NCBI GenBank assembly: GCA_944382895.1
Contig: CALWNV010000010.1
Span: 1-39,498 of the forward strand
Reading direction: 5' to 3'
Source of the DNA: an uncultured Clostridia bacterium
Lineage (GTDB): Bacteria > Bacillota > Clostridia > Oscillospirales > UBA644
DNA length: 39,498 nucleotides
Shown piece by piece: positions 24,601 to 33,457 of this stretch (its first letter is position 1; every line of letters starts with the position of its first letter). Position numbers and translations under genes: made by a program. A model generated the notes under the pieces. It ran no database searches, was not told where the DNA came from, and saw nothing but the letters and a program-made list of their open reading frames with translations.

Positions 24601-25224
24601 GTGTTTAAGGCTATAAACAAACAGGTAGAAAGGACAAGAAAATGGATTTTTAATGCTTTGCTTACACTGTTAGGGAAAAAACCGTATAATGAAATAAAAA
24701 TAGCAAATATTGCGGAAGAAGCGGGCGTGGCACGACAGTCATTTTATCGAAATTTTGAAAATAAAGACGATATTATTATAAAATATATTGAAGACATATT
24801 CAGTGAATTTGTTACAAAAGCTACAAAATCTGAAACACTTAAAATAACCGGGTATTCTGATTTATATTCTTTATTCTTTGAGATAATGCTTAAGAATAAA
24901 AACCAATTGATCCAACTTAAAAATGCATCTCTTTCATATTTGATATATAAAACTTTTATTGATTTCGGAAAAAAGATTAATAATGAACTTTTCCCTGAAA
25001 ACATCACGTCTGATAAAAAAGTGTTTCCCGATTATTTTGCAAAATATCAGATCGGAGGTTTTTTATCTCTTACAATTGAATGGATCGAAAACGACATGAC
25101 TGAAACTCCGGAAGAACTGGGAATGATACTGCAAAGGATTACAGAAGAATTTGACAGTGAACAAAACTTTTTTCCGGTTATCATGGATAAATTAAAGATT
25201 CTTAATCTACAGGGGGAAGAATAA
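24601..25224 (+). CDS. TetR-family transcriptional regulator
   Basis: A 207-residue regulator. The N-terminal TetR helix-turn-helix is clear at about residues 12-60 (IANIAEEAGVARQSFYRNFENKDDII). The C-terminal ligand domain is of the all-helical TetR type with no recognisable ligand signature. It starts with GTG at 24601, with GGAGGAG 5-6 nt upstream. It is the first gene of an operon: its stop codon overlaps the ATG of the E2-like gene. It probably represses this operon through the palindromes in its own promoter, and perhaps the converging redox operon, with an acyl-CoA or acid as inducer. Confidence 0.9.
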   Translation: MFKAINKQVERTRKWIFNALLTLLGKKPYNEIKIANIAEEAGVARQSFYRNFENKDDIIIKYIEDIFSEFVTKATKSETLKITGYSDLYSLFFEIMLKNKNQLIQLKNASLSYLIYKTFIDFGKKINNELFPENITSDKKVFPDYFAKYQIGGFLSLTIEWIENDMTETPEELGMILQRITEEFDSEQNFFPVIMDKLKILNLQGEE

Positions 25225-26108
25225 TGGCTGAAAAACAGAAAAAAAAGCGAGGAGACCGAAAAGACGCCTATCGTATACGGGACCTTGACGCTATGCATGC
25301 GTTTGCCCCGTATATTATTCCTGACAGAGTCGCAAATGAAGCTGTATGTGTTGAGCAGATAGACGTTACCGAAATGGAAAAATATCTTGAGAGCAAAAAC
25401 GCTTCAAATCCGCAGTATAAATATACTATGTTTCATGTGATATGCGCTGCGCTGGCAAAAACTCTTTATCTCAGACCAACAATGAACACTTTTATTGCGG
25501 GACACAGATATTATTCAAGAAAAGATATTTCCTTTTCATTTGTGGCAAAAAAAGAACTTAAAGATCATTCTTATGAGGCGTTGGCTATAATCAGACTTGA
25601 CAAAGAGGATAAAACGTCACCGATTGAACAGCTTCATAATAAAATATGCAGCTTTGTACACGGGGTACGAAAAGAAGGAAAGACCGACTCGACAACACAG
25701 GATATTGAGTTTCTTAATAAATTTCCCCGCCCTATCCTCAGATTTTTAATGAAAATTCTCAGGTGGCTTGATTATCACGGGAAAGTACCGAATTTTCTTT
25801 CAAAAGACGATCCGTATTATTCAAGTGTTTTTATATCGAATCTGGGAAGTATAAAAATGTCTGCATCATATCATCATCTTACAAATTACGGAACAAATTC
25901 TATCTTTGTAATCATCGGGGAAAAAAAGAAACGTCCCGTATTCAATGACGACGGAACATATGAGATGCGTGATACGCTTGAACTCGGATTAACAATCGAC
26001 GAACGTATCGCAGATGGTATATATTTTTCCAACAGCATTAAACTAATGAAAACTCTTATACAAAACCCTTACTTACTTGATTTACCGATTGGAGCTGAAA
26101 TAAAATGA
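25224..26108 (+). CDS. Stand-alone E2-fold acyltransferase-like protein with altered catalytic motif
   Basis: A 294-residue protein resembling the catalytic domain of 2-oxoacid dehydrogenase E2 / chloramphenicol acetyltransferase (TMFHVICAALAKTL, and the terminal D..R..DG region). It has no lipoyl or peripheral-subunit domain. The E2 motif DHRxxDG, whose His is the general base, reads IDERIADG here, so His is replaced by Glu. From memory, related clostridial proteins also carry DER..DG, suggesting a distinct subfamily. It overlaps tetR by one base and the acyl-CoA synthetase by four, so it probably works with the latter, perhaps as an acyl-group carrier or transferase. Confidence 0.75.
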   Translation: MAEKQKKKRGDRKDAYRIRDLDAMHAFAPYIIPDRVANEAVCVEQIDVTEMEKYLESKNASNPQYKYTMFHVICAALAKTLYLRPTMNTFIAGHRYYSRKDISFSFVAKKELKDHSYEALAIIRLDKEDKTSPIEQLHNKICSFVHGVRKEGKTDSTTQDIEFLNKFPRPILRFLMKILRWLDYHGKVPNFLSKDDPYYSSVFISNLGSIKMSASYHHLTNYGTNSIFVIIGEKKKRPVFNDDGTYEMRDTLELGLTIDERIADGIYFSNSIKLMKTLIQNPYLLDLPIGAEIK

Positions 26109-27814
26109 GTTCGGAAATTAAAACACCCTGGCTAAAAAACTACGGCGGAATACCATTTCATATTACATATCCTGAAGGAACTATGTGTGAAGCTGTCTTT
26201 GCCTCTGCCGAAAAATATCCGGAAGCTCCTGCGTTATCATTTATGGGACAGGATATTTCATATAAAAAACTTAAAGAGAATATTATACTTACGGCTAAAA
26301 GCTTTTGTTCGCTCGGCATAAAGGAAGGCGATCGTGTTACGATTTGTCTTCCCAATATACCTCAAGCAGTATACGCTCTTTATGCTTTGAATCTTATAGG
26401 TGCGCTTGCCTGTATGATCCATCCCCTCTCCGCAGAAGGCGAAATAGAGTTTTATCTTCGGGAAACAGCTAGTGACTGCGTTGTCACACTTGATCAGTTT
26501 GGTAAAAAATTTGATTCACTTCAAAAAAACATAACAATAGGCAATATTATTATTACAAGTATTTCCGATGCACTTAATCCCCTTCTTTGGGCCGGATATA
26601 TGGTCACTCAGGGATATAAGATCAGAAAAATGAAAAATACCGAAAACGTTACTTATTGGAATAAATTCCTCAGCGGAGGAAAAAAGTTCAAAGGACAGTA
26701 TAAAAGTTATAAAAATAAAAATGATGCAGCCGTTATCCTGTTTTCCGGAGGTACGACAGGTGTCACAAAAGGGATTTTATTGTCTAATCTTAATTTTAAT
26801 GCCCTTGCAAAACAAACTGAAACAATGTGCAATAAAGTCGTGACAAAAAAAAGCATGCTTGCGGCAATGCCGATGTTTCACGGGTTCGGGCTTGGCGTTT
26901 GTGTACATACGATACTTGTATGCGGAGGACGCTCTATTCTTATCCCACGCTTTAATGTTGACAGTTATGCTAAATTGCTTAATAAAGAAAAACCTAATTA
27001 CATTGCCGGAGTTCCAACTTTGTATGAAGCTATTACAAGAAGTGAAAATATGCGAGGCGTGGATCTTTCCTGCCTTATGGGGGTATTCTCCGGTGGAGAT
27101 AGTCTTTCTATTGAATTAAAGAAAAAATTTGATAAGTTTCTTGCGGAACATAACGCGGCTGTAAAGATACGTGAAGGATATGGAACGACAGAATGCGTAA
27201 CAGCAAGTTGCCTAACGCCTTATAATATTGAAAAGCAAGGAAGCATAGGTCTGCCATATCCGGATACATATTATAAAATATGCAAACCCGGAACAACAGA
27301 TGAAGTTCCTTATGGTGTGGACGGCGAAATATGTATTTACGGTCCGACAGTGATGCTCGGTTATCTCAACCACCCCAAAGAAACCGCTGAAACATTAAAA
27401 CTTCATGATGACGGGAATCTATGGCTTCATACAGGTGATATGGGCAATATGGACGAAGACGGATTTATTTATTTCAAACAAAGGATAAAACGCATGATAA
27501 TCACAAGCGGTTATAATGTTTATCCCTCACATATAGAAAATATAATTGACGCGCATGACGCTGTGCAGATGAGTTGCGTTATAGGAATACGCGACGAATA
27601 TAAAATGCAGAAAGTAAAAGCATTTATAGTATTAAAACCGGGATACGAAAATACAAGAGAACTACGAGAAAATATTTTTAATCATTGCAAAAAGAATATT
27701 GCGAAATACGCAATGCCTGCCGAGATAGAAATCAGAGATTCGTTGCCTAAAACTCTTGTTGGTAAGGTAGCTTATACGGTTTTGGAAAAAGAAGAGGAAG
27801 CCAAAATCAGCTGA
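26105..27814 (+). CDS. Acyl-CoA synthetase (AMP-forming, ANL superfamily)
   Basis: A 569-residue adenylate-forming ligase that activates a carboxylic acid with ATP and transfers it to CoA. Motifs are complete: P-loop LFSGGTTGVTKG near residue 220, REGYGTTE near 360, LHTGDMGNMDEDGF near 440, the hinge RIKRMIITSGYNVYP and the C-terminal catalytic Lys in TLVGKVAY. The length and Tyr-rich acceptor region fit medium/long-chain or aromatic acyl-CoA synthetases, but specificity cannot be called. It is the last gene of the tetR operon. The facing reductase operon suggests an unsaturated acid as substrate. Confidence 0.88.
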   Translation: MSSEIKTPWLKNYGGIPFHITYPEGTMCEAVFASAEKYPEAPALSFMGQDISYKKLKENIILTAKSFCSLGIKEGDRVTICLPNIPQAVYALYALNLIGALACMIHPLSAEGEIEFYLRETASDCVVTLDQFGKKFDSLQKNITIGNIIITSISDALNPLLWAGYMVTQGYKIRKMKNTENVTYWNKFLSGGKKFKGQYKSYKNKNDAAVILFSGGTTGVTKGILLSNLNFNALAKQTETMCNKVVTKKSMLAAMPMFHGFGLGVCVHTILVCGGRSILIPRFNVDSYAKLLNKEKPNYIAGVPTLYEAITRSENMRGVDLSCLMGVFSGGDSLSIELKKKFDKFLAEHNAAVKIREGYGTTECVTASCLTPYNIEKQGSIGLPYPDTYYKICKPGTTDEVPYGVDGEICIYGPTVMLGYLNHPKETAETLKLHDDGNLWLHTGDMGNMDEDGFIYFKQRIKRMIITSGYNVYPSHIENIIDAHDAVQMSCVIGIRDEYKMQKVKAFIVLKPGYENTRELRENIFNHCKKNIAKYAMPAEIEIRDSLPKTLVGKVAYTVLEKEEEAKIS

Positions 27815-27836
27815 AAAATTTTTGTATTGATTTTCA

Positions 27837-27877
27837 ACAGATAATCGCTCCGTAAGAATTTACGGAGCGATTATCTG
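27837..27877. terminator. Perfect bidirectional terminator between converging operons
   Basis: 19-bp perfect arms (27837-27855 and 27859-27877) around a 3-nt loop, with T/A tracts outside. It ends the acyl-CoA synthetase operon and the OYE operon alike. Confidence 0.85.
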
Positions 27878-27889
27878 TATATTATATTT

Positions 27890-29941
27890 TTATAATTTCT
27901 GAGCTAATTTCCATGCCTGCCAGACTACAGTTCGTAGATTTCCGACTTTACTGGCGTCGCCAATTATATGTATACGCCTGCTCTTTTTAAATACAGGAGA
28001 AGGTGAATATCCTACACACAAAATAACAGAATCTGCCGGAACAGTTTCGGACCTACCTTCTTTGGTTTTTATTACCACGGTCTTTTCAAAAATATCAGTT
28101 ACAGAGCTTTCAAGATAAACAGGGATTTTATTCGTTTCAAAAAAATCACGCAGATATGAAGAGTTCGCAAGACACAAGCCTCTGACAGCCATAAGATCAT
28201 TTTTGGTCTCAACAATAATAGGTTTTTTACCTTTAAGGAAAAGATCATAAGCTATCTCGCAACCACTCAGACCCCCACCTATTATAACAACATTATCTCC
28301 GGTCTCGTGACCGGAAAGATAATCTATTGCGTCCATTGCACGTGATATACCATTTATAGGAAGCTTTTTCGCGACCGCGCCGGTAGCCACAACAACTTCA
28401 TCCGAGTCAAGTTCAGATAAATCTTTAATTTCTTTTCCAAATATCACCGGTATCTTAAGGTTATCTATCTGTCGGCGATACCATGTAATAAGCTCTTTAT
28501 CTTTCTCTTTGAATTCTGGAGCGGCCGCGGCAATAAAGACTCCTCCGAGTTTATCAGTTTTTTCATATATAGTTATTTTATGTCCGCGAAGAGTTGCAAT
28601 CCTTGCAAATTCCATGCCAGCGACTCCCCCTCCGATAACTGAAATCTTCTTAGGCCTGGAAGCAGGAATGATATCAAATTTATGTCCCTGCATTGTCTGA
28701 GGATTTAACGCGCAACGTGCCATATGTCTGACATCGTCAAACGCCTCATCATTTGCGACACCTTTATAATGAGCCATTGCAAAGCAACCGTTATGGCAAC
28801 ATATGCACGGTTGAATATCTTCTTCTCTGCCCTCTTTGAGCTTTCTGACCCATTCACCGTCAACAAGGAACTGTCTTGCTACGCCCATAGCATCAATACT
28901 CCCGTCGCTTATAGCTTTTGCCCCTGCTTCCGGAGTCATTCTCCCTGCGCATACAACAGGGATATCTACAAACTTTCTTATATGTGAAACGTCATCTAAA
29001 TTACAATTTTGAGGCATATATTGAGGAGGATGCGCCCAATACCACGCATCATATGTCCCGTTATCAGCGTTAAGCATATCATATCCGGCATTCTGAAGAT
29101 ATTTGGCTGCTTTCTCACTTTCAGACATCTCTCTGCCCACTTCAACAAACTTTTCGCCTGGCATTGCGCCGCGGCACAATGCTTTTGTTTTACTCAACAC
29201 GGAATAACGCAGCGATACCGGATAATCTTCTCCACAGGCTTCTTTTATTGCTTTTACGGTTTCTACAGCAAATCTGTATCGGTTTTCAAAGCTTCCTCCG
29301 TATTCATCAGTACGGAAATTCGTATAAGGTAGCGTAAATTGGTCCATCAAATATCCTTCATGCACTGCATGAACTTCAACGCCATCAACACCTGCGTCTT
29401 TACAAAGTTTTGCGGTTTTCGCGAAAGCGTCGACCATCTCCTTGATTTCGGCAACGGTGATTTCTCTGCACATTATATCTTCTGCCCACCTCGACGGCAG
29501 TTTGCTGGGAGACGCACACAAATATGAAGCATCAACAATAGGTTTTGCCAAAGTGCCTATAACTTTATTTTTTAATAGGATTGCCAAATCATCTGTTATA
29601 GCAAAGCTTCGTCCGAATCCAGCCGTTAACTGAACAAAAAGTTTAGCGCCTGTTTTATGGAATTCTTCCATATAATCTTTAAGCTGCCTGAACATGCGAC
29701 GGTTTTGATAGAGCCATCGTCCACCCAACGTATCGCGCAGAGGAGCAATACCAGGTATGATAAGCCCCACATCATTTTTAGCTCTCTCCATAAAAAACTC
29801 AGCAGCGACCTTATCAAAATGATTAGGTTCCATCCATCCGAAAAGCGAAGTCCCTCCCATCGGACATAAAACAATCCTGTTTTTGATTTCAACATTTCTG
29901 ATTTTCCACGGAGTAAATAGAGATTCGTATTTCTGATCCAT
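27890..29941 (-). CDS. Old Yellow Enzyme / 2,4-dienoyl-CoA reductase-like flavoprotein (FMN, 4Fe-4S, FAD)
   Basis: A 683-residue enzyme with the FadH/enoate-reductase/BaiH layout. Residues 1-370 form the FMN TIM barrel (HAVHEGYLMDQF, then TDEYGGSFENRYRF). The 4Fe-4S cysteines follow near 385-420 (CICCHNGC and a later ARCALNP). The FAD/NAD domain begins ISVIGGGVAGMEFA near 440, with a second GGGLSG near 560. It should reduce alpha,beta-unsaturated carbonyls, dienoyl-CoA or related enones with NAD(P)H. AAGGAGAG precedes the ATG. It is the last gene of a three-gene redox operon, 15 nt after the ferredoxin reductase. Confidence 0.87.
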   Translation of the reverse strand: MDQKYESLFTPWKIRNVEIKNRIVLCPMGGTSLFGWMEPNHFDKVAAEFFMERAKNDVGLIIPGIAPLRDTLGGRWLYQNRRMFRQLKDYMEEFHKTGAKLFVQLTAGFGRSFAITDDLAILLKNKVIGTLAKPIVDASYLCASPSKLPSRWAEDIMCREITVAEIKEMVDAFAKTAKLCKDAGVDGVEVHAVHEGYLMDQFTLPYTNFRTDEYGGSFENRYRFAVETVKAIKEACGEDYPVSLRYSVLSKTKALCRGAMPGEKFVEVGREMSESEKAAKYLQNAGYDMLNADNGTYDAWYWAHPPQYMPQNCNLDDVSHIRKFVDIPVVCAGRMTPEAGAKAISDGSIDAMGVARQFLVDGEWVRKLKEGREEDIQPCICCHNGCFAMAHYKGVANDEAFDDVRHMARCALNPQTMQGHKFDIIPASRPKKISVIGGGVAGMEFARIATLRGHKITIYEKTDKLGGVFIAAAAPEFKEKDKELITWYRRQIDNLKIPVIFGKEIKDLSELDSDEVVVATGAVAKKLPINGISRAMDAIDYLSGHETGDNVVIIGGGLSGCEIAYDLFLKGKKPIIVETKNDLMAVRGLCLANSSYLRDFFETNKIPVYLESSVTDIFEKTVVIKTKEGRSETVPADSVILCVGYSPSPVFKKSRRIHIIGDASKVGNLRTVVWQAWKLAQKL

Positions 29942-29956
29942 AATTTCTCTCCTTTG

Positions 29957-31117
29957 TTATTCGGTTACAGGGATGTCAATCTCAATATCACTCGACGGAT
30001 ATGTCACGCACGGATGAATGAATCCGAACTTTTTGTCAGCCTCACGTCGTCCGTCACGCCCATCAGCAACATAAAATTCACCTTTTATAAGTTTACTGTG
30101 ACAGTATCCGCAACCTCCGGCTCTGCATTTATTAGGTACAGATATGCCGGCACGTTCCAATGCTGTAAGAAGAGTCTCGTTTTCGTATGCGTTTACAGTT
30201 CTGATATCATCTCTAATATGAACCTTGAGCGAAAAGACAGCCGGATTTTCAATATCACGGTCACCGCATGATGAAGCGTCTTTCCGGATAGCTTTTACAG
30301 GAAGATTGTATGGAGAAAGCTCTTTTTGAATAAACGCATACATATTTTTAGGCCCACACAGAAAAAAGGTTACATTTTGAATATCCACATATTTCTCTAA
30401 AAGAGCCGCAGTTATAAATCCATGTTCGTATTTCTCATTTTTCTCATCACTTAAAACATAAATAACTTTCAGCCCTGTGGCGGACAATATGTCAAGTTCA
30501 GATTTGTACGCAAGATGAGCCTCATCGCGCGCGCCGTAAAAAAGGGTCATTTCGTATTCTTCATCTTTTTCTGCCATGCTTTTTGCCATTGAGATAAAGG
30601 GTGTTATGCCACTCCCTCCCGCAACGCAGGCTATATGCTTTTTATCGCGAAGTTTTTCATAGTGAAAAGCCCCGGAAGGTTCTGTCATGTCAAACCTGTC
30701 TCCGATTTTCGCTTCGCGGTTCATATACCCGGAAAAAAAACCAGCGTCTTCCACAGCTATCGCAAGCCGATTATTCAGCGCATCTCTCGGGCTTGAAGCA
30801 ATTGAATACGGTCTGCTGACAAAGCTTTCACCTATTTTACAGCTGACAGAAACATATTGACCTGCCCTGAAAAACGGAAAACTATTTTCATCCAAACGCT
30901 TAAAAACAAACTCTTTGATCCCGGAAGAAACCTCACGTATATCAGTCAGTTCAACTTTCATTGATCCGGGATGGAGTTTTTTTGCAAGTATATTTACTTT
31001 ATAGTTTTCGGGAAGAGGTGCCGATGAACCGTTTGCCAAATGTTCACGGCGTTTAGGAACCAACTTCTTAAACCTGAGCATATCCATAAAACCAAAAATC
31101 TGTTTCTTAAATCTCAT
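29957..31117 (-). CDS. NAD(P)H:ferredoxin-type oxidoreductase with C-terminal 2Fe-2S domain
   Basis: A 386-residue electron-transfer protein. The FAD domain motif RPYSIASSP is near residue 100, the NAD(P)-binding region starts VAGGSGITPF near 165 and ends with FFLCGPKNMY near 250. The plant-type ferredoxin domain (about 300-386) has CRAGGCGYC and a distal HPC as the four cluster cysteines. About 50 extra residues precede the FAD domain. It probably passes electrons from NAD(P)H through FAD and 2Fe-2S to one of the flanking flavoproteins. Only 1-2 nt separate it from the upstream gene; GGGGAGGG is its ribosome binding site. Confidence 0.87.
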   Translation of the reverse strand: MRFKKQIFGFMDMLRFKKLVPKRREHLANGSSAPLPENYKVNILAKKLHPGSMKVELTDIREVSSGIKEFVFKRLDENSFPFFRAGQYVSVSCKIGESFVSRPYSIASSPRDALNNRLAIAVEDAGFFSGYMNREAKIGDRFDMTEPSGAFHYEKLRDKKHIACVAGGSGITPFISMAKSMAEKDEEYEMTLFYGARDEAHLAYKSELDILSATGLKVIYVLSDEKNEKYEHGFITAALLEKYVDIQNVTFFLCGPKNMYAFIQKELSPYNLPVKAIRKDASSCGDRDIENPAVFSLKVHIRDDIRTVNAYENETLLTALERAGISVPNKCRAGGCGYCHSKLIKGEFYVADGRDGRREADKKFGFIHPCVTYPSSDIEIDIPVTE

Positions 31118-31118
31118 C

Positions 31119-32669
31119 TTATTTCCCTCCCCTTTTTATATCACCTACGGTCTGTCTGCCTGAAAGATCTCCGGATACATAGGCGCTGGAATATCCGCTT
31201 GAACGCATGGCAAAACCTCCGGCGAATCTAAGACCGGGAAACATTGCAGCATCTTCCTGTATCATCATCATCCGAGGCATAAGACTGTCCCAGTCCGCAG
31301 TTTCATATCCGTAAATAACACCTTCCGGATGCCCGCAATATCGTGCATAGGTAACAGGTGAAGCTGTCGCGATTTCTTCAATCGATTCACGGATCTTACA
31401 ACCTGTTTCACGTTCAAAAACATTGATCATGTCTTCTGCGACAATATCTTTTGTTTTAAAATATTCCGTTTCAGGAATATTGCCCCATTCATCTGACATA
31501 AACATTGTGGTAAAATACATCATGCACGTACCCGGAGGTGAGCATTCCGGATAAGCGTTATTCAGACAAACGGTGGCTTGAACATGGTTAGTTTTAATTT
31601 TACGCATAAGATCATATTGCTTAACCGTATCTGCCGTATCGTAAATAAAATAATTATGGCTTTTAATACCAAGCTCTTCGGCAGTTTTATTAAGACCTAA
31701 AAACAAAGTATATCCGCGTCCCGCAAAAATTCTCGCATTTGTCGCGCGAACTACTTGTTCAGGTACAGATTTTTTATCAAGCATTTTACCAAATACAATA
31801 TGCGGAGAGCAGTTCGCAATGATATGATGTGTCTCGATCTCCCTTCCGTCTGCAAGTCGAACTCCGATTATCTCATTTTTATCGTTCGTAAGAATCTTTT
31901 CCGCCTCGGAATGATACCAAATATCACCGCCGAGTTCACGTATGCGCTCGTCAAGCGCAAGACTTATTTCATGTGATTTCATCTTCGGCATCCACGCATC
32001 ACGGGTTATATACCGTATGACCATAGAACCATAATGAAGAAAACTCATCCGATCACAGTCTACGCCGAGATAACACCAATACGCATTGAGTATATCTTTT
32101 GCTCTTTTCGGTATTTTCAAAGCTTCAAGCACTTCATTGACCGAATAACTGCCTGCCTTTATAAAATTAGGGAAATGCTCTTTCATATATGCCGCGTCGG
32201 TATTCCCATTCACTGAGGAAGAATATGTCTGCGCAGCTCTTACTTCGTCACAGAGTTCAAAAAACTCTGTTATTGATTTTCGCGAACCCGGAACATATTG
32301 TTCCATTTTGGCCGTAAAAGCTTCGATTCCGAAAGGCATTTCGCAATCATAATCCTTATCCGTTGTAATAAGATGATATGCCTCAGGAATCTTGATCCAA
32401 TCGATTTTGTTCTCAATACCCAAGTCTCTGAAAAGAATACGTATATCTCCGGGTTCCTCAACAGAGCCAAAGTCATTGAGCTCATGAAGGCTTGCCTCGA
32501 ATTCAAAACGTCCTCTTCTGAAACTGGTTGCGAACCCTCCGGGAAGATTGTGCTTTTCTAACAACAGACACGAACATCCCGCCTGAAGCAACCTTACCGC
32601 CGCTACAAGACCGCCATTTCCGGCGCCAATAACAACGGCGTCATAAACTTTTTTGGCGCAGTTTTTCAT
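31119..32669 (-). CDS. Phytoene desaturase / retinol saturase-like FAD oxidoreductase
   Basis: A 516-residue flavoprotein of the CrtI/RetSat (NAD(P)-binding Rossmann-like) group. The N-terminal FAD dinucleotide motif is VVIGAGNGGLVAAVRL (residues 11-26) with EKHNLPGGFATSF after it. The C-terminal FAD motif is FPGLRFAGGF followed by a GYSSAYVSG helix. Family members desaturate, isomerise or saturate polyene chains. There is no carotenoid synthesis gene here, so a reductive role on an isoprenoid or fatty acyl chain is more plausible. It is the first gene of the minus-strand operon, with AGGAGG before the ATG and a palindromic promoter region. Confidence 0.83.
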   Translation of the reverse strand: MKNCAKKVYDAVVIGAGNGGLVAAVRLLQAGCSCLLLEKHNLPGGFATSFRRGRFEFEASLHELNDFGSVEEPGDIRILFRDLGIENKIDWIKIPEAYHLITTDKDYDCEMPFGIEAFTAKMEQYVPGSRKSITEFFELCDEVRAAQTYSSSVNGNTDAAYMKEHFPNFIKAGSYSVNEVLEALKIPKRAKDILNAYWCYLGVDCDRMSFLHYGSMVIRYITRDAWMPKMKSHEISLALDERIRELGGDIWYHSEAEKILTNDKNEIIGVRLADGREIETHHIIANCSPHIVFGKMLDKKSVPEQVVRATNARIFAGRGYTLFLGLNKTAEELGIKSHNYFIYDTADTVKQYDLMRKIKTNHVQATVCLNNAYPECSPPGTCMMYFTTMFMSDEWGNIPETEYFKTKDIVAEDMINVFERETGCKIRESIEEIATASPVTYARYCGHPEGVIYGYETADWDSLMPRMMMIQEDAAMFPGLRFAGGFAMRSSGYSSAYVSGDLSGRQTVGDIKRGGK

Positions 32670-32701
32670 ATGTTTACCTCCTATTCAATTCCTCTGAACA
32701 T

Positions 32702-32731
32702 ATTATAAACAAAAAATACAATGTTTATAAT
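32702..32731 (-). promoter_or_regulatory. Operator-like inverted repeat before the redox operon
   Basis: ATTATAAACA (32702-32711) and TGTTTATAAT (32722-32731) are perfect 10-bp arms with a 10-bp spacer, about 33 nt before the first gene. The inner arm supplies a TATAAT on the minus strand, so a bound regulator should block the promoter. A matching -35 is not clear. Confidence 0.6.
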
Positions 32732-32799
32732 ACAATCAAACAACTAAATAAAAACATAAAAAATTTAAGGGATTAGAGCTTTGAAAAATATACTGAACA

Positions 32800-33240
32800 T
32801 TATAACAGCTTTATATAATACCTCATAAGCAAACCTTTTTTATTATGGTATTTTTTTGCCAACTCAAAGCCTAATTTCTCATGCAAAGAAATACTTGCAT
32901 TATTATCATCATTGACTGTTGCTACAGCAATGGTAAAACCTTTGTCTTTTGCGTATTTTAACGCTAAGGTTTCGGCTGCTTTTCCAAAGCCTTTGCCGTG
33001 AAATTCTTTTTTGATTTCAGGTGAACAACTTATTATATGTTTTGAGTGGGCAAGCAGGCTCATAAAACCAATCACTTTATTATCATCATATACAACAAAA
33101 AACTCAAAATAAGATCCCTCATGAACTTTATCAATACTTCCCATTATCATACGCTGCTTTTGTTCAATTGACATCTTATCGTATGAAGTCCCACTAAAAT
33201 CATGTATATTATTTTTGGTTATAGGTTTTATACGTAACAT
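32800..33240 (-). CDS. GNAT-family N-acetyltransferase
   Basis: A 146-residue GNAT. The pyrophosphate-binding loop FHGKGFGKAAETLA near residue 85 and the NNASISLHEKLGF end motif are canonical. ATG 33240 is used; the frame is open 19 codons further, but those lack a binding site and are hydrophobic and non-conserved. It lies between the redox operon promoter and the terminator of tRNA-Gly and appears to be a single-gene unit. Substrate unknown. Confidence 0.83.
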   Translation of the reverse strand: MLRIKPITKNNIHDFSGTSYDKMSIEQKQRMIMGSIDKVHEGSYFEFFVVYDDNKVIGFMSLLAHSKHIISCSPEIKKEFHGKGFGKAAETLALKYAKDKGFTIAVATVNDDNNASISLHEKLGFELAKKYHNKKGLLMRYYIKLL

Positions 33241-33289
33241 TTTCTTTTCTCTAAAATACAACAATAAATCTAGCATATTTAATAAAAAA

Positions 33290-33313
33290 ACCGACATGCC
33301 GCAGCATGTCGGT
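33290..33313 (-). terminator. Terminator of tRNA-Gly (bidirectional)
   Basis: Perfect 10-bp stem (33290-33299 with 33304-33313), 4-nt loop, followed by seven Ts on the minus strand just after the tRNA CCA end. Confidence 0.85.
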
Positions 33314-33317
33314 TTTT

Positions 33318-33391
33318 TGGAGCAGATGAGGGGAATCGAACCCCCACGACCAGCTTGGGAAGCTGGAGTTCTACCACTAAACTACACCTGC
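33318..33391 (-). tRNA. tRNA-Gly (anticodon CCC)
   Basis: A 74-nt gene on the minus strand. The acceptor GCAGGTG pairs with CATCTGC (one G-U), followed by discriminator T and an encoded CCA. The anticodon loop TTCCCAA closed by CCAGC/GCTGG gives CCC, reading GGG glycine codons. The T-loop is GGTTCGATTCC. Confidence 0.93.
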
Positions 33392-33457
33392 ATGTACTAC
33401 GCATATATTATACAATGAAAAAAAGTATTTGTCAAGAGCAAAAACAATAAAATGTTG

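Noticed and set aside
24601-32669. A bile-acid 7-alpha-dehydroxylation (bai) operon
   Set aside because: A CoA ligase and an OYE-type reductase are shared with bai operons, but the dehydratase, CoA transferase, transporter and 3-alpha-dehydrogenase genes are missing and a CrtI/RetSat-like protein is present instead. The resemblance is only at family level.
31119-32669. Carotenoid biosynthesis
   Set aside because: The flavoprotein belongs to the CrtI-like superfamily, but no phytoene synthase or prenyltransferase gene is nearby, and the neighbours are reductases.
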